This document shows positions 16,108-23,773 of a DNA stretch of 64,000 bases, one piece after another. Origin of the DNA: RYN-230 sp963844695 (GTDB lineage Bacteria > Actinomycetota > Actinomycetes > Streptosporangiales > Streptosporangiaceae); assembly GCA_963844695.1 (NCBI GenBank), contig CAWJPL010000039.1, positions 124,001 to 188,000 on the forward strand, given 5' to 3'. The position numbers were made by a program, and so were the translations under genes. Position 1 is the stretch's first letter. Each line of letters opens with the position of its first letter. The notes under the pieces were generated by a model, which was not told the DNA's origin, made no database searches, and worked only from the letters and a program-made list of their open reading frames with translations.

Positions 16108-16500
16108 TCAGGTGCCGATCCCGGGGCGGTACGCGACCGTCTCCACCTCGACCAGCATCCTGGGGTCCACCAGCCCGGCGATCTCGATCATGGTCGCGGC
16201 GGGCATGGTGTCCCCGAACGCGTCACGGTGCGCCCGGCCGTACTCCTGCCAGCGGGAGATGTCGGTGACCAGGATGCGGGTGCTCACCACGTCGGCCAGG
16301 CCCAGGCCGAGCTGGTCCAGGGCGGCCGCGACGTTGCGCAGCGCCTGCGCGGTCTGCGCGTACGCGTCGTCCTCGTGCACGAACTCCGCGCCCACGACCG
16401 AGGTGCACCCGGCCACGAACACGTAGTCCCCGGCCGCCACCGCGCGGCTGTACCCCACCACCGGCTCCCACTCGGTGCCGCTGAAGACCCGGCGCGTCAT
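16108..16500 (-). CDS. RidA/YjgF-family protein
   Basis: This 130-residue protein of the RidA superfamily typically hydrolyses reactive enamine/imine intermediates from PLP enzymes. Motifs are YSRAVAAGDYVFVAGCTS, the trimer-core AQTAQALRNVAAALDQLG and ADVVSTRILVTD. The Arg of canonical RidA near the C-terminus is replaced in a divergent segment (PRMLVEVETVAYRPG), so the exact activity is uncertain. Its ATG overlaps the priA stop by four bases, placing it firmly in the his operon. Confidence 0.88.
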   Translation of the reverse strand: MTRRVFSGTEWEPVVGYSRAVAAGDYVFVAGCTSVVGAEFVHEDDAYAQTAQALRNVAAALDQLGLGLADVVSTRILVTDISRWQEYGRAHRDAFGDTMPAATMIEIAGLVDPRMLVEVETVAYRPGIGT

Positions 16501-17276
16501 GCCGCCACCGCCTTGAGCGCCTCCTCCAGGGTGAAGGCCCCGGCGTAGAGGGCTTTGCCCACGATCGCCCCCTCCACCCCGTCCGGCACCAGATCAGCCA
16601 GGGCCTTCAGGTCGGCCAGGCTGGATACGCCGCCGCTGGCGATCACCGGCCGGGTGGTCCGGGCGCAGACGTGCCGGAGCAGGTCGAGGTTCGGCCCGGC
16701 CAGCATGCCGTCCTTGTTGATGTCGGTGACCACGTAGCGGGCGCAGCCGTCGGCGTCCAGCCGGTCCAGCGCCTCGTCCAGCTGGCCGCCCTCCCGGGTC
16801 CAGCCCCGGGCGGCGAGCCGGGTGCCGCGCACGTCCAGGCCCACGGCGATCTTGTCCCCGTGCTCGGCGATGGCGGACCGGACCCAGTCCGGGTCCTCCA
16901 GCGCCGCGGTGCCGATGTTGACCCGGGCGCAGCCGGTGGCCAGCGCGGCCGCCAGCGAGGCGTCGTCCCGGATCCCCCCGGACAGTTCCACCGCGATGTC
17001 CAGCAGTCCCACCACGGTGGCCAGGAGCTCCGCGTTGGACCCGCGGCCGAACGCGGCGTCCAGGTCGACCAGGTGCAGCCACTGCGCGCCCGCGGCCTGC
17101 CAGGCCAGCGCGGCCTGCAGCGGCGCCCCGTAGTCGGTCTCGGTCCCGGCGGCGCCCTGGACCAGCCGGACCGCCTGGCCCCCGGCCACGTCCACCGCGG
17201 GCAGCAAAGTCAGCCGCCGGCCCGCCGGGGCACCCTGCCCCGGGGCGTTCTTCGCCGAGACACCGGGCGTCGTCAT
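16497..17276 (-). CDS. priA: Bifunctional HisA/TrpF isomerase
   Basis: PriA isomerises both ProFAR (histidine) and PRA (tryptophan) in actinobacteria that lack trpF. The 259-residue barrel has the first catalytic Asp in LLPAVDVAGGQAVRLVQG. VELSGGIRDDASLAAAL is next. The second Asp is in YVVTDINKDGMLAGPN, and the phosphate loop is IASGGVSSLADL. The ATG at 17276 overlaps the hisH stop by four bases. No separate trpF is seen in the trp cluster, which fits the dual role. Confidence 0.93.
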   Translation of the reverse strand: MTTPGVSAKNAPGQGAPAGRRLTLLPAVDVAGGQAVRLVQGAAGTETDYGAPLQAALAWQAAGAQWLHLVDLDAAFGRGSNAELLATVVGLLDIAVELSGGIRDDASLAAALATGCARVNIGTAALEDPDWVRSAIAEHGDKIAVGLDVRGTRLAARGWTREGGQLDEALDRLDADGCARYVVTDINKDGMLAGPNLDLLRHVCARTTRPVIASGGVSSLADLKALADLVPDGVEGAIVGKALYAGAFTLEEALKAVAA

Positions 17277-17911
17277 CGCACCATCTCCAGCCAGTTGGCC
17301 AGCAGCGCGGCTCCCGCGTCGCCGGATTTCTCGGGGTGAAACTGGGTCGCGCACAGCGGGCCGTTCTCGACCGCAGCGACGAACGGCTCTCCGTGCTCCG
17401 CCCAGCTGAGCAGGGGCGCGGTCATCCACTGCGACGGCGGCATGGGCAGGGCCAGCGCGGCGTAGGAGTGCACGAAGTAGAAGCGGGTCCCGGGATCGAG
17501 GCCGGCCAGCAGCCGTGACCCGCCGGGGGCCTCGACGGTGTTCCAGCCCATGTGCGGCAGCACCGGCGCATGGAGCCGCTGCACGACGCCGGGCCACTGG
17601 CCGCAGCCCTTGGTGTGCAGGCCGTGCTCGACGCCTTCGTCGAACATCACCTGCATGCCGACACAGATGCCCAGCACCGGGCGGGAGCCGGCCAGCCGCC
17701 GGTCGATGATCTGGTCACCCCGCACCTCGCGCAGCCCGGCCATGCACGCGGCGAACGCGCCCACGCCCGGCACCACCAGGCCGTCCGCGTTGAGCGCGGT
17801 GTCCCAGTCGGCCGTGATCTCGGTGTCCGCGCCGGCCCGCTCCAGGGCCCGCTGGGCCGAGCGGATGTTTCCCGACCCGTAGTCCAGGACCGCGACCCGG
17901 GGTCTGGTCAC
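17273..17911 (-). CDS. hisH: Imidazole glycerol phosphate synthase glutaminase subunit
   Basis: HisH supplies ammonia to HisF. The 212-residue class I amidotransferase has nucleophile Cys83 in VLGICVGMQVMFDEG, the oxyanion loop PGVGAFAACM, FVHSYA, and the His/Glu dyad in CATQFHPEKSGDAG. It overlaps hisB upstream and priA downstream by four bases each. Confidence 0.96.
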   Translation of the reverse strand: MTRPRVAVLDYGSGNIRSAQRALERAGADTEITADWDTALNADGLVVPGVGAFAACMAGLREVRGDQIIDRRLAGSRPVLGICVGMQVMFDEGVEHGLHTKGCGQWPGVVQRLHAPVLPHMGWNTVEAPGGSRLLAGLDPGTRFYFVHSYAALALPMPPSQWMTAPLLSWAEHGEPFVAAVENGPLCATQFHPEKSGDAGAALLANWLEMVR

Positions 17912-18519
17912 AGCACGCCCTTGGTGCTCGGGATCCCGGACGCCCGGGGGTCGGGGGCCGCGGCCGCCCGCAGCGCCCGGGCCACCGCCTTGAACTGCGC
18001 CTCCACCAGGTGATGCGGGTTGCGCCCGGTCACCTCCAGGTGCAGGCAGATCGCGGCCGTGGAGGTCACGGACTCGAAGAAATGCCGGGTCAGGGTGGTG
18101 TCGTAGCTGCCGATCAGCGGGGCCATGCCGTCCGGCTCGGCGTGCACCAGGTAGGGCCGCCCGGACAGGTCGATCGCGGCCCGGGCCAGCGTCTCGTCCA
18201 GCGGCACGGCGGCGTCACCGAAACGGCAGATGCCCGACTTGTCGCCGAGGGCCTCGCGCAGCGCCTGGCCGAGGGCGAGCGCGGTGTCTTCCACGGTGTG
18301 GTGCGCGTCCACCTCGATGTCGCCGGTGGTCCGCACGCTCAGGTCGAGCAGCCCGTGCTTGGCCAGCTGGCTGAGCATGTGGTCGAAGAACGGCACCCCG
18401 GTGCTGACGTCGGCCGTGCCGCTGCCGTCGAGGTCCAGTTCGACCAGCACGCTGGTCTCCTTGGTGACCCGCTCGACCCGCCCGGCCCGGCGCGCGGGCT
18501 GGTTCCAGGTGTCGTTCAT
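17908..18519 (-). CDS. hisB: Imidazoleglycerol-phosphate dehydratase
   Basis: This monofunctional HisB of 203 residues dehydrates IGP to imidazole acetol phosphate. It shows the two duplicated metal-binding His motifs, VDAHHTVEDTALALGQAL and CLHLEVTGRNPHHLVEAQFKA. GVPFFDHMLSQLAKHGLLDL and the conserved Arg/Phe region CRFGDAAVPLDE are also present. It overlaps hisC and hisH by four bases. Confidence 0.96.
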   Translation of the reverse strand: MNDTWNQPARRAGRVERVTKETSVLVELDLDGSGTADVSTGVPFFDHMLSQLAKHGLLDLSVRTTGDIEVDAHHTVEDTALALGQALREALGDKSGICRFGDAAVPLDETLARAAIDLSGRPYLVHAEPDGMAPLIGSYDTTLTRHFFESVTSTAAICLHLEVTGRNPHHLVEAQFKAVARALRAAAAPDPRASGIPSTKGVL

Positions 18520-19691
18520 CGTGACGCCTCCGAGGTTGAGCCTGGGCGGCCTGCCGCCGCGGCGCGGGTAGCGGCGATCGCGGGGTCCGGGGGCCCGTCC
18601 GCCCGGGCCAGCGCGAGCACCTCGTCCAGGGCGTGGCGGAAGGCTGACATCTCGGCGGGGGTGCCCGCGGTGACCCGGAGCCAGCCGCGCGGCCCGGTCT
18701 CGCGGATCAGCACGCCCCGGTCCAGCAGCGCCTGCCAGATCAGGTGCCGGTCGCCGAACTCGCCGAACAGCACGAAGTTGGCGTCGGAGTCCGCGACCCG
18801 CAGGCCCCGCCCGCGCAACCAGGCGACGAGCTCGTCGCGCTGCGCGCGGAGCGCGGCCACCGTGGCCAGCGGCTCATGGGCCAGCGCCAGCGCGGCCCGG
18901 GCCACCGCCTGGGTCACCGCGGACAGGTGGTAGGGCAGCCGGACCAGGAGCAGCGCTTGCGGCACCGCCGGGTCCGCGGCGAGGTAGCCGACCCGCGCCC
19001 CGGCCAGCGCGAAGGCCTTGGACATGGTGCGGGTCACCACGAGCCGCCGGCAGCGGGGCAGCAAGGTCAGCGCGGTGGCCTGGGTGTCCCGGGCGAATTC
19101 GGCGTAGGCCTCGTCCACGACGACCAGGCCCGGGGCCGCCGCACAGACCGCCTCGATCACCCCGGGGGCCAGTGCGGCGCCGGTCGGGTTGTTCGGCGAG
19201 GTGAGGAAGACCAGGTCAGGCTGGTGCGCCTGGATCGCGGCCACCGCGTGGCCGGGTTCGAGGCCGAAGTCGGCGTCCCGGGCCCCGCTGACCCAGCGGG
19301 TGCCGGTGGCCAGCGCGATCAGCGGGTGCATCGAATACGAGGGCTCGAAGCCCATCGCGGTCCGGCCCGGGCCGCCGAACGCCTGGAACAGTTGCTGGAT
19401 GATCTCGTTGGACCCGTTGGCCGCCCACACCTGGTCCGCGGCCAGCCCGTGGCCGAGGTAGGCGGCCAGGTCGGCACGCAGCGCCAGCGCGTCCCGGTCG
19501 GGGTAGCGGTTCAGCGTCCCGGCCACCTCCGCGACGGCCTGCGTGATCGCCTGGGCCAGCGCCGGGGACGGCGGGTAGGGGTTCTCGTTGGTGTTCAGCC
19601 GGACCGGGACGTCGATCTGCGGGGCACCGTAGGCGGTATGCCCGGCCAGGTCGTCGCGGATCGGCAGCCAGGACGGGAGCGGGCCGGTCAC
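18516..19691 (-). CDS. hisC: Histidinol-phosphate aminotransferase
   Basis: HisC is a PLP enzyme converting imidazole acetol phosphate to histidinol phosphate. The 391-residue class I/II aminotransferase has NTNENPYPPSP near the N-terminus, the ring-stacking Tyr region FEPSYSMHPLIA and NNPTGA. VVVDEAYAEFA holds the PLP-contacting Asp, and the Schiff-base Lys is in TRTMSKAFALAGARVGYL. The C-terminal Arg in RVTAG follows. It overlaps hisD and hisB by four bases. Confidence 0.95.
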   Translation of the reverse strand: MTGPLPSWLPIRDDLAGHTAYGAPQIDVPVRLNTNENPYPPSPALAQAITQAVAEVAGTLNRYPDRDALALRADLAAYLGHGLAADQVWAANGSNEIIQQLFQAFGGPGRTAMGFEPSYSMHPLIALATGTRWVSGARDADFGLEPGHAVAAIQAHQPDLVFLTSPNNPTGAALAPGVIEAVCAAAPGLVVVDEAYAEFARDTQATALTLLPRCRRLVVTRTMSKAFALAGARVGYLAADPAVPQALLLVRLPYHLSAVTQAVARAALALAHEPLATVAALRAQRDELVAWLRGRGLRVADSDANFVLFGEFGDRHLIWQALLDRGVLIRETGPRGWLRVTAGTPAEMSAFRHALDEVLALARADGPPDPAIAATRAAAAGRPGSTSEASR

Positions 19692-20998
19692 GGCCTGGTC
19701 CTGGGGATGCGCACCCGCACCGCGGCGACGTGCGCGGCCAGGTCTTCGGCCCCGCCGAGCGCGTCGATGTGCGGGGCGACTTCCGCCAGCGCGTCCCGGT
19801 CGTATTCGACCAGGTGAATGGCGCGCAGGAAGGTCAGCACGGACAGGCCCGCGGTGTGCCGCGCGGTGCCGCCGGTCGGCAGCACGTGGTTGGAGCCCGC
19901 GAGGTAGTCGCCGAGCGAGACCGGTGCGTACGGGCCCACGAAGACGGCGCCCGCGTTACGGACCCGGCGGGCCAGCGCGCCCGCGTCCTGGGCCTGGATC
20001 TCCAGGTGCTCCGGGGCCCAGGCGTCCGAGGTGGCCAGCGCGGCGTCCACGTCGTCCACCAGCACGCACGCTGACTGGCCGGCCAGGGCCGCCTGCACCC
20101 GTTCCCGGTGCCGCGCCGCGGCGATCTGCGGCACCAGCGCCTTGTCCACCCGGTCGGCCAGGCCTGGGTCCGTGGTGATCAGCAGGCACGCGGCCAGCGG
20201 GTCGTGCTCAGCCTGGGCGATCAGGTCCGCCGCGACGTACTCCGGATCCGCGGTGTCGTCGGCGATGATCGCGATCTCGGTCGGGCCGGCCTCGGCGTCC
20301 GTGCTGATCGTGCCGAGCAGCAGCCGCTTGGCCGCCGCCACGTAGACGTTCCCCGGGCCGGTGATGGTGTCCGCGGCGGCGCAGTCGGCCGTGCCGTACC
20401 CGAGCATGGCGATGGCCTGCGCCCCGCCCACGGCGTGGACCTCGTCGATACCGAGCAGCGCGCACGCGGCGAGCACCGCGGGGCTGGGCAGGCCGTCCTC
20501 CTGCGGCGGTGAGGCCACCGCGATCTGCGGCACCCCGGCCACCTGAGCGGGGACCACGTTCATCAGCACCGAGGATGGGTAGGTGACCAGCCCTCCCGGT
20601 ACGTACACGCCCGCCCGGCCCACGGCGACGTAGCGCTCGGTCACGGTGGCACCTGCGCCGACGCTGGTCACCACGTCGGCCGGCCGCTGGGCCCGGCAGA
20701 CCAGGCGGAGCCGGCGGACGGTCTCCTCCAGCGCCGCCCGCAGGTCCGGGGCCAGCGCGGTCAGCGCTCCGGCCAGCGCGGCCGCCGGGACCCGGGTGGT
20801 GGCCAGGTCCACGCCGTCGAAACGCAGCGTGTACTCACGGACCGCGGCCGCGCCGCGCCGGCGGACGTCGGCACAGATCGGCCGGACCTTCTCGATCGCG
20901 GCTTCGACGTCCAGCTCCGCCCTGGGCAGCACCGGGGCAAGCTTTTCCCTGGTCAGCTGGGCAGCCGACGATCCGCGCAGATCAATCCTGGAAAGCAC
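19688..20998 (-). CDS. hisD: Histidinol dehydrogenase
   Basis: HisD catalyses the last two NAD-dependent oxidations to histidine. The 436-residue protein shows VYVPGGLVTYPSSVLMNVVP, the cofactor region AVGGAQAIAMLGYGT, DAEAGPTEIAIIAD, the zinc/catalytic EHDPLAACLLIT, WAPEHLEIQ and LPTGGTARHTAGLSV. A GTG at 20998 (VLSRIDLRGSS) was preferred to ATG 21055 for two reasons: homologues begin at this point, and a TACACT -10 element ends 6 bases before the GTG. That suggests a leaderless mRNA and makes this the first gene of the his operon. Confidence 0.94.
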   Translation of the reverse strand: MLSRIDLRGSSAAQLTREKLAPVLPRAELDVEAAIEKVRPICADVRRRGAAAVREYTLRFDGVDLATTRVPAAALAGALTALAPDLRAALEETVRRLRLVCRAQRPADVVTSVGAGATVTERYVAVGRAGVYVPGGLVTYPSSVLMNVVPAQVAGVPQIAVASPPQEDGLPSPAVLAACALLGIDEVHAVGGAQAIAMLGYGTADCAAADTITGPGNVYVAAAKRLLLGTISTDAEAGPTEIAIIADDTADPEYVAADLIAQAEHDPLAACLLITTDPGLADRVDKALVPQIAAARHRERVQAALAGQSACVLVDDVDAALATSDAWAPEHLEIQAQDAGALARRVRNAGAVFVGPYAPVSLGDYLAGSNHVLPTGGTARHTAGLSVLTFLRAIHLVEYDRDALAEVAPHIDALGGAEDLAAHVAAVRVRIPRTRP

Positions 20999-21004
20999 CC
21001 GCCC

Positions 21005-21010
21005 AGTGTA
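21005..21010 (-). promoter_or_regulatory. Candidate -10 element of a leaderless hisD transcript
   Basis: TACACT on the minus strand lies 6 bases before the GTG start of hisD. This is the TANNNT spacing expected when transcription begins at the start codon, a frequent arrangement in actinobacteria. No Shine-Dalgarno sequence is seen. The -35 region is not obvious. Confidence 0.5.
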
Positions 21011-21101
21011 CGGAGCGGGCCGGCGCAACCGCCGCCTCGTCCGCATGGTGGACATTTCGCCGTCGCCTCGGGGCGCCGCCCGGGAGCCCGGCCCCGGCCG
21101 G

Positions 21102-21686
21102 TCATTCCGGGGCCAGCGCCGGCCCGGACTGCGCCGCCTGGCGGTCCCGCAGCACCGCGGCCAGTTCCATCCCGCCCGCCATCAGCCCGGCCGCGAGCGG
21201 CCAGATCGCGATGGCGCTCCGGGCCCCCAGTGACAGGGCCTCCCGGAGCCGGGCGCCGGCGGGCAGGGTCGCGAGCAGATGGTGGTAGCTGGCCAGCCCG
21301 GCGTGCTCGCCGATCCAGAGGGTGATCAGCGCCGCGGCCAGGGCACTGACCAGGACCATGACCATGGCGACCGGGCCGTGCCTGCGGACCGCGAGCAGGT
21401 ATCCGAGCAGCCCGCTGACCACGCCCCCGGCCAGGCAGATGAAGCAGTACCAGCCGTCCCCCGCGAAGAACGCGTTGGTCTCCGCGTTGATCAGGGCGGC
21501 GGTGCCGTGGCCGGTCATCACCAGCAGTGGCCGCGGGGCCGCCGCGGCCCAGAGGAACCCGGCGGCCACCCCGAGCAGCGCGGTGCCGCCCGCCACGACC
21601 AGGCAGGCCACGACGCCGTGGCGGATTCCCGGGATGGCGCGCGCGGCGGCCGGTGACTGGGAGAGGGGTGGCATTGGCTCGGTCAT
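21102..21686 (-). CDS. Conserved membrane protein (DUF2567-like)
   Basis: The 194-residue product has four hydrophobic segments: VVACLVVAGGTALLGVAAGF, WYCFICLAGGVVSGLLGYLL, VAMVMVLVSALAAALITLWI and AIAIWPLAAGLMAGGMELAA. It resembles the small DUF2567 membrane proteins found near hisD in actinobacteria. Function is unknown. The ATG at 21686 (MTEPMPPLS) is preferred; the extension to 21776 is Arg/Ala-rich and unlike a membrane protein start. It is read divergently from the ABC exporter at 21892. Confidence 0.7.
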   Translation of the reverse strand: MTEPMPPLSQSPAAARAIPGIRHGVVACLVVAGGTALLGVAAGFLWAAAAPRPLLVMTGHGTAALINAETNAFFAGDGWYCFICLAGGVVSGLLGYLLAVRRHGPVAMVMVLVSALAAALITLWIGEHAGLASYHHLLATLPAGARLREALSLGARSAIAIWPLAAGLMAGGMELAAVLRDRQAAQSGPALAPE

Positions 21687-21891
21687 ACTTCGCAGCAGGG
21701 TACGTGACCGCCGCCGCCGCGCGGCACGGGGCGGCGCGGCGTGTCGCGGGGCGGCGCGGCGGGTGTGCGGGGCCACCTGGAGGGGCCCAGAGGCAGGCCC
21801 CGGAAAATCGGCGGCGCGTTATTGCTTGGTACCTTAGGTTGTGGGGGGCACGGCGCAACCAAGTCGGCCAGGCCGTCTCAAGGGGAAATAA

Positions 21892-22887
21892 ATGATTGAG
21901 GCACGGGACCTCACCAAGCGTTACGGGGATAAACTCGCTGTTGACCATTTGTCCTTTACCGTGGAACCGGGCCGGGTGACCGGGTTCCTCGGGCCGAATG
22001 GTGCAGGAAAATCCACGACAATGCGGCTGATCCTCGGCCTGGACCGCCCGCACTCCGGCAGCGCGACGATCAACGGTAAGCGTTACGCGGATATCGCCCA
22101 GCCGCTGCGGACCGTGGGCGCCCTGCTCGAGGCCCGGGCCATGCACACCGGCCGCAGCGCGTACAACCACCTGCTCTTCCTGGCCCAGACCCAGGGCCTG
22201 CCGCGGTCCCGGGTGGACCAGGTCCTCGGGCTCGTCGGGCTCACCGAGGTAGCACGCAAGCGCACCGGCGGCTTCTCGCTGGGGATGAGCCAGCGGGTCG
22301 GCATCGCCGTGGCGCTGCTCGGTGACCCGGAGATCCTGATCCTCGACGAACCGGTCAACGGGCTCGACCCGGAAGGCATCCTGTGGATCAGGAACCTGAT
22401 GAAGCAACTGGCCAGCGAGGGCCGCACGGTCTTCGTGTCCAGCCACCTGATGAACGAGATGGCCGTCACCGCTGACCACCTGATCGTGATCGGGCGCGGC
22501 AAGCTGCTCGCGGAGACCAGCACGCAGGACTTCATCGAGCGGAGCTCAGAGAAATATGTGCTGGTCCGCTCGCCCGACGCGGCCACCCTGGCCGACCTGA
22601 TCGCCGCGGACGGCGGCAAGGCCGAGCCGGAGAAGACGGCCGGAGGCCAGACGCCCGCCCTCCGGGTCAGCAACCTGGACGCGCCGCGAATCGGGCAGAT
22701 CGCCGCCGCCGACAACATCGTGCTGCACGAACTCACCCCGCGGCTCGCCTCACTGGAGGAGGCGTACATGGAGCTGACCGCGGACAGCCTCGAATACGGG
22801 CTCCCGGCCGCCAGGCCGCCGGCACCAGCCGTCCAGCCAGCTAGCAGCGAGCCCGCGCCGGCCACGACTCAGGGGAGGACCGAGTGA
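21892..22887 (+). CDS. ABC-2 type exporter ATP-binding protein
   Basis: The 331-residue ATPase belongs to the drug/antibiotic exporter class. Walker A is FLGPNGAGKSTTMRLILGL, the signature is FSLGMSQRVGIAVALLG, Walker B is ILILDEPVNGLDPEG and the switch His is in FVSSHLMNEM. The C-terminal 90 residues form the usual accessory domain, ending in a Pro/Ala-rich tail. The start is preceded by AAGGGGA. Its stop overlaps the permease start by four bases. The substrate is unknown. Confidence 0.9.
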   Translation: MIEARDLTKRYGDKLAVDHLSFTVEPGRVTGFLGPNGAGKSTTMRLILGLDRPHSGSATINGKRYADIAQPLRTVGALLEARAMHTGRSAYNHLLFLAQTQGLPRSRVDQVLGLVGLTEVARKRTGGFSLGMSQRVGIAVALLGDPEILILDEPVNGLDPEGILWIRNLMKQLASEGRTVFVSSHLMNEMAVTADHLIVIGRGKLLAETSTQDFIERSSEKYVLVRSPDAATLADLIAADGGKAEPEKTAGGQTPALRVSNLDAPRIGQIAAADNIVLHELTPRLASLEEAYMELTADSLEYGLPAARPPAPAVQPASSEPAPATTQGRTE

Positions 22888-23738
22888 CCTCCGCCAGCCC
22901 GCCGGTGCAGGCCACCCGGCCCGGCACTTCAGGCACCCCGGCCGGGTCCGGCGCCGCAGGGTTCGGCCACCTGCTGCTCTCGGAGTGGACGAAGATCCGG
23001 TCGGTGCGCTCGACCGTCTGGTCGCTGGTCCTGCTCGTCGTGCTGACCTTCGGCTTCACCGGCCTGTTCACCTGGCTCACCATCCTGCAATGGGACAAGA
23101 GCGATGCCGCATCGCGCGCGTCGATCGTGGCCGATCCGGTGAGCACGATCCTCGGATCCGGCCTTGAGTTCGGCCAGCTGACCATTTGTGTCCTGGGCGT
23201 GCTGGTCATCACGAGCGAATACTCGACCGGGGTCATCCGGGCGTCGCTGCTCGCGGTGCCACGGCGAATCCCGATGCTGGCGGCCAAGGCGCTGGTCTTC
23301 GCCGTGCTGGTGCTGATCGTCGGCGAGATAGTCACGTTCCCGTCGTTCTTCCTCGGCGCGGCCATCTTGCACAGCCACGTGCCCGTGTCGCTCAGCGATC
23401 CCGGGGTAGCCCGGGCGGTGTTCGGCGCCGGCCTGTACCTGTGCGTGCTCGGCCTGTTCGCGATGGGGCTCGGCGGGATCATCCGGCACACCGCCGGAGC
23501 CATTACCGGAGTGATTGCCTTCGTGCTGGTGCTGGCTCCGCTGACCCAGCTGATTCCGGGGAAGATCGGCAAGTACGTGCACGCTTATCTGCCCACTGAG
23601 GCGGGCCAGCTGATCGGCCAGGCGCACCAGCAGGCCGATCAGGTGCTCTCGCCCTGGGAGGGCTTCGGCGTGTTCTGCCTGTGGACCGCCGTGCTGCTGG
23701 TCATCGCCGGCTACCTGCTCAAGACCCGCGACGCGTAG
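22884..23738 (+). CDS. ABC-2 type exporter permease
   Basis: This 284-residue membrane subunit has about six hydrophobic segments. It begins with a cytoplasmic stretch (HLLLSEWTKIRSVRSTVWSL) typical of ABC-2 permeases of the NatB/BcrB kind. It continues with VLGVLVITSEYSTGVIRASL, the conserved E-Y-x-x-G-x-x-R coupling element. It forms the exporter with the ATPase upstream, overlapping it by four bases, and ends at a strong bidirectional hairpin. Confidence 0.88.
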   Translation: MTSASPPVQATRPGTSGTPAGSGAAGFGHLLLSEWTKIRSVRSTVWSLVLLVVLTFGFTGLFTWLTILQWDKSDAASRASIVADPVSTILGSGLEFGQLTICVLGVLVITSEYSTGVIRASLLAVPRRIPMLAAKALVFAVLVLIVGEIVTFPSFFLGAAILHSHVPVSLSDPGVARAVFGAGLYLCVLGLFAMGLGGIIRHTAGAITGVIAFVLVLAPLTQLIPGKIGKYVHAYLPTEAGQLIGQAHQQADQVLSPWEGFGVFCLWTAVLLVIAGYLLKTRDA

Positions 23739-23742
23739 CTAC

Positions 23743-23764
23743 CCCGGGGGCCCGAGCCCCCGGG
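23743..23764. terminator. Strong bidirectional hairpin between exporter and dnaE
   Basis: CCCGGGGGC (23743-23751) pairs with GCCCCCGGG (23756-23764) across a 4-base loop. This 9-bp all-GC stem fills the 35-base gap between convergent genes. It is the best terminator candidate in the window. Confidence 0.75.
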
Positions 23765-23773
23765 CGAGCAGAG

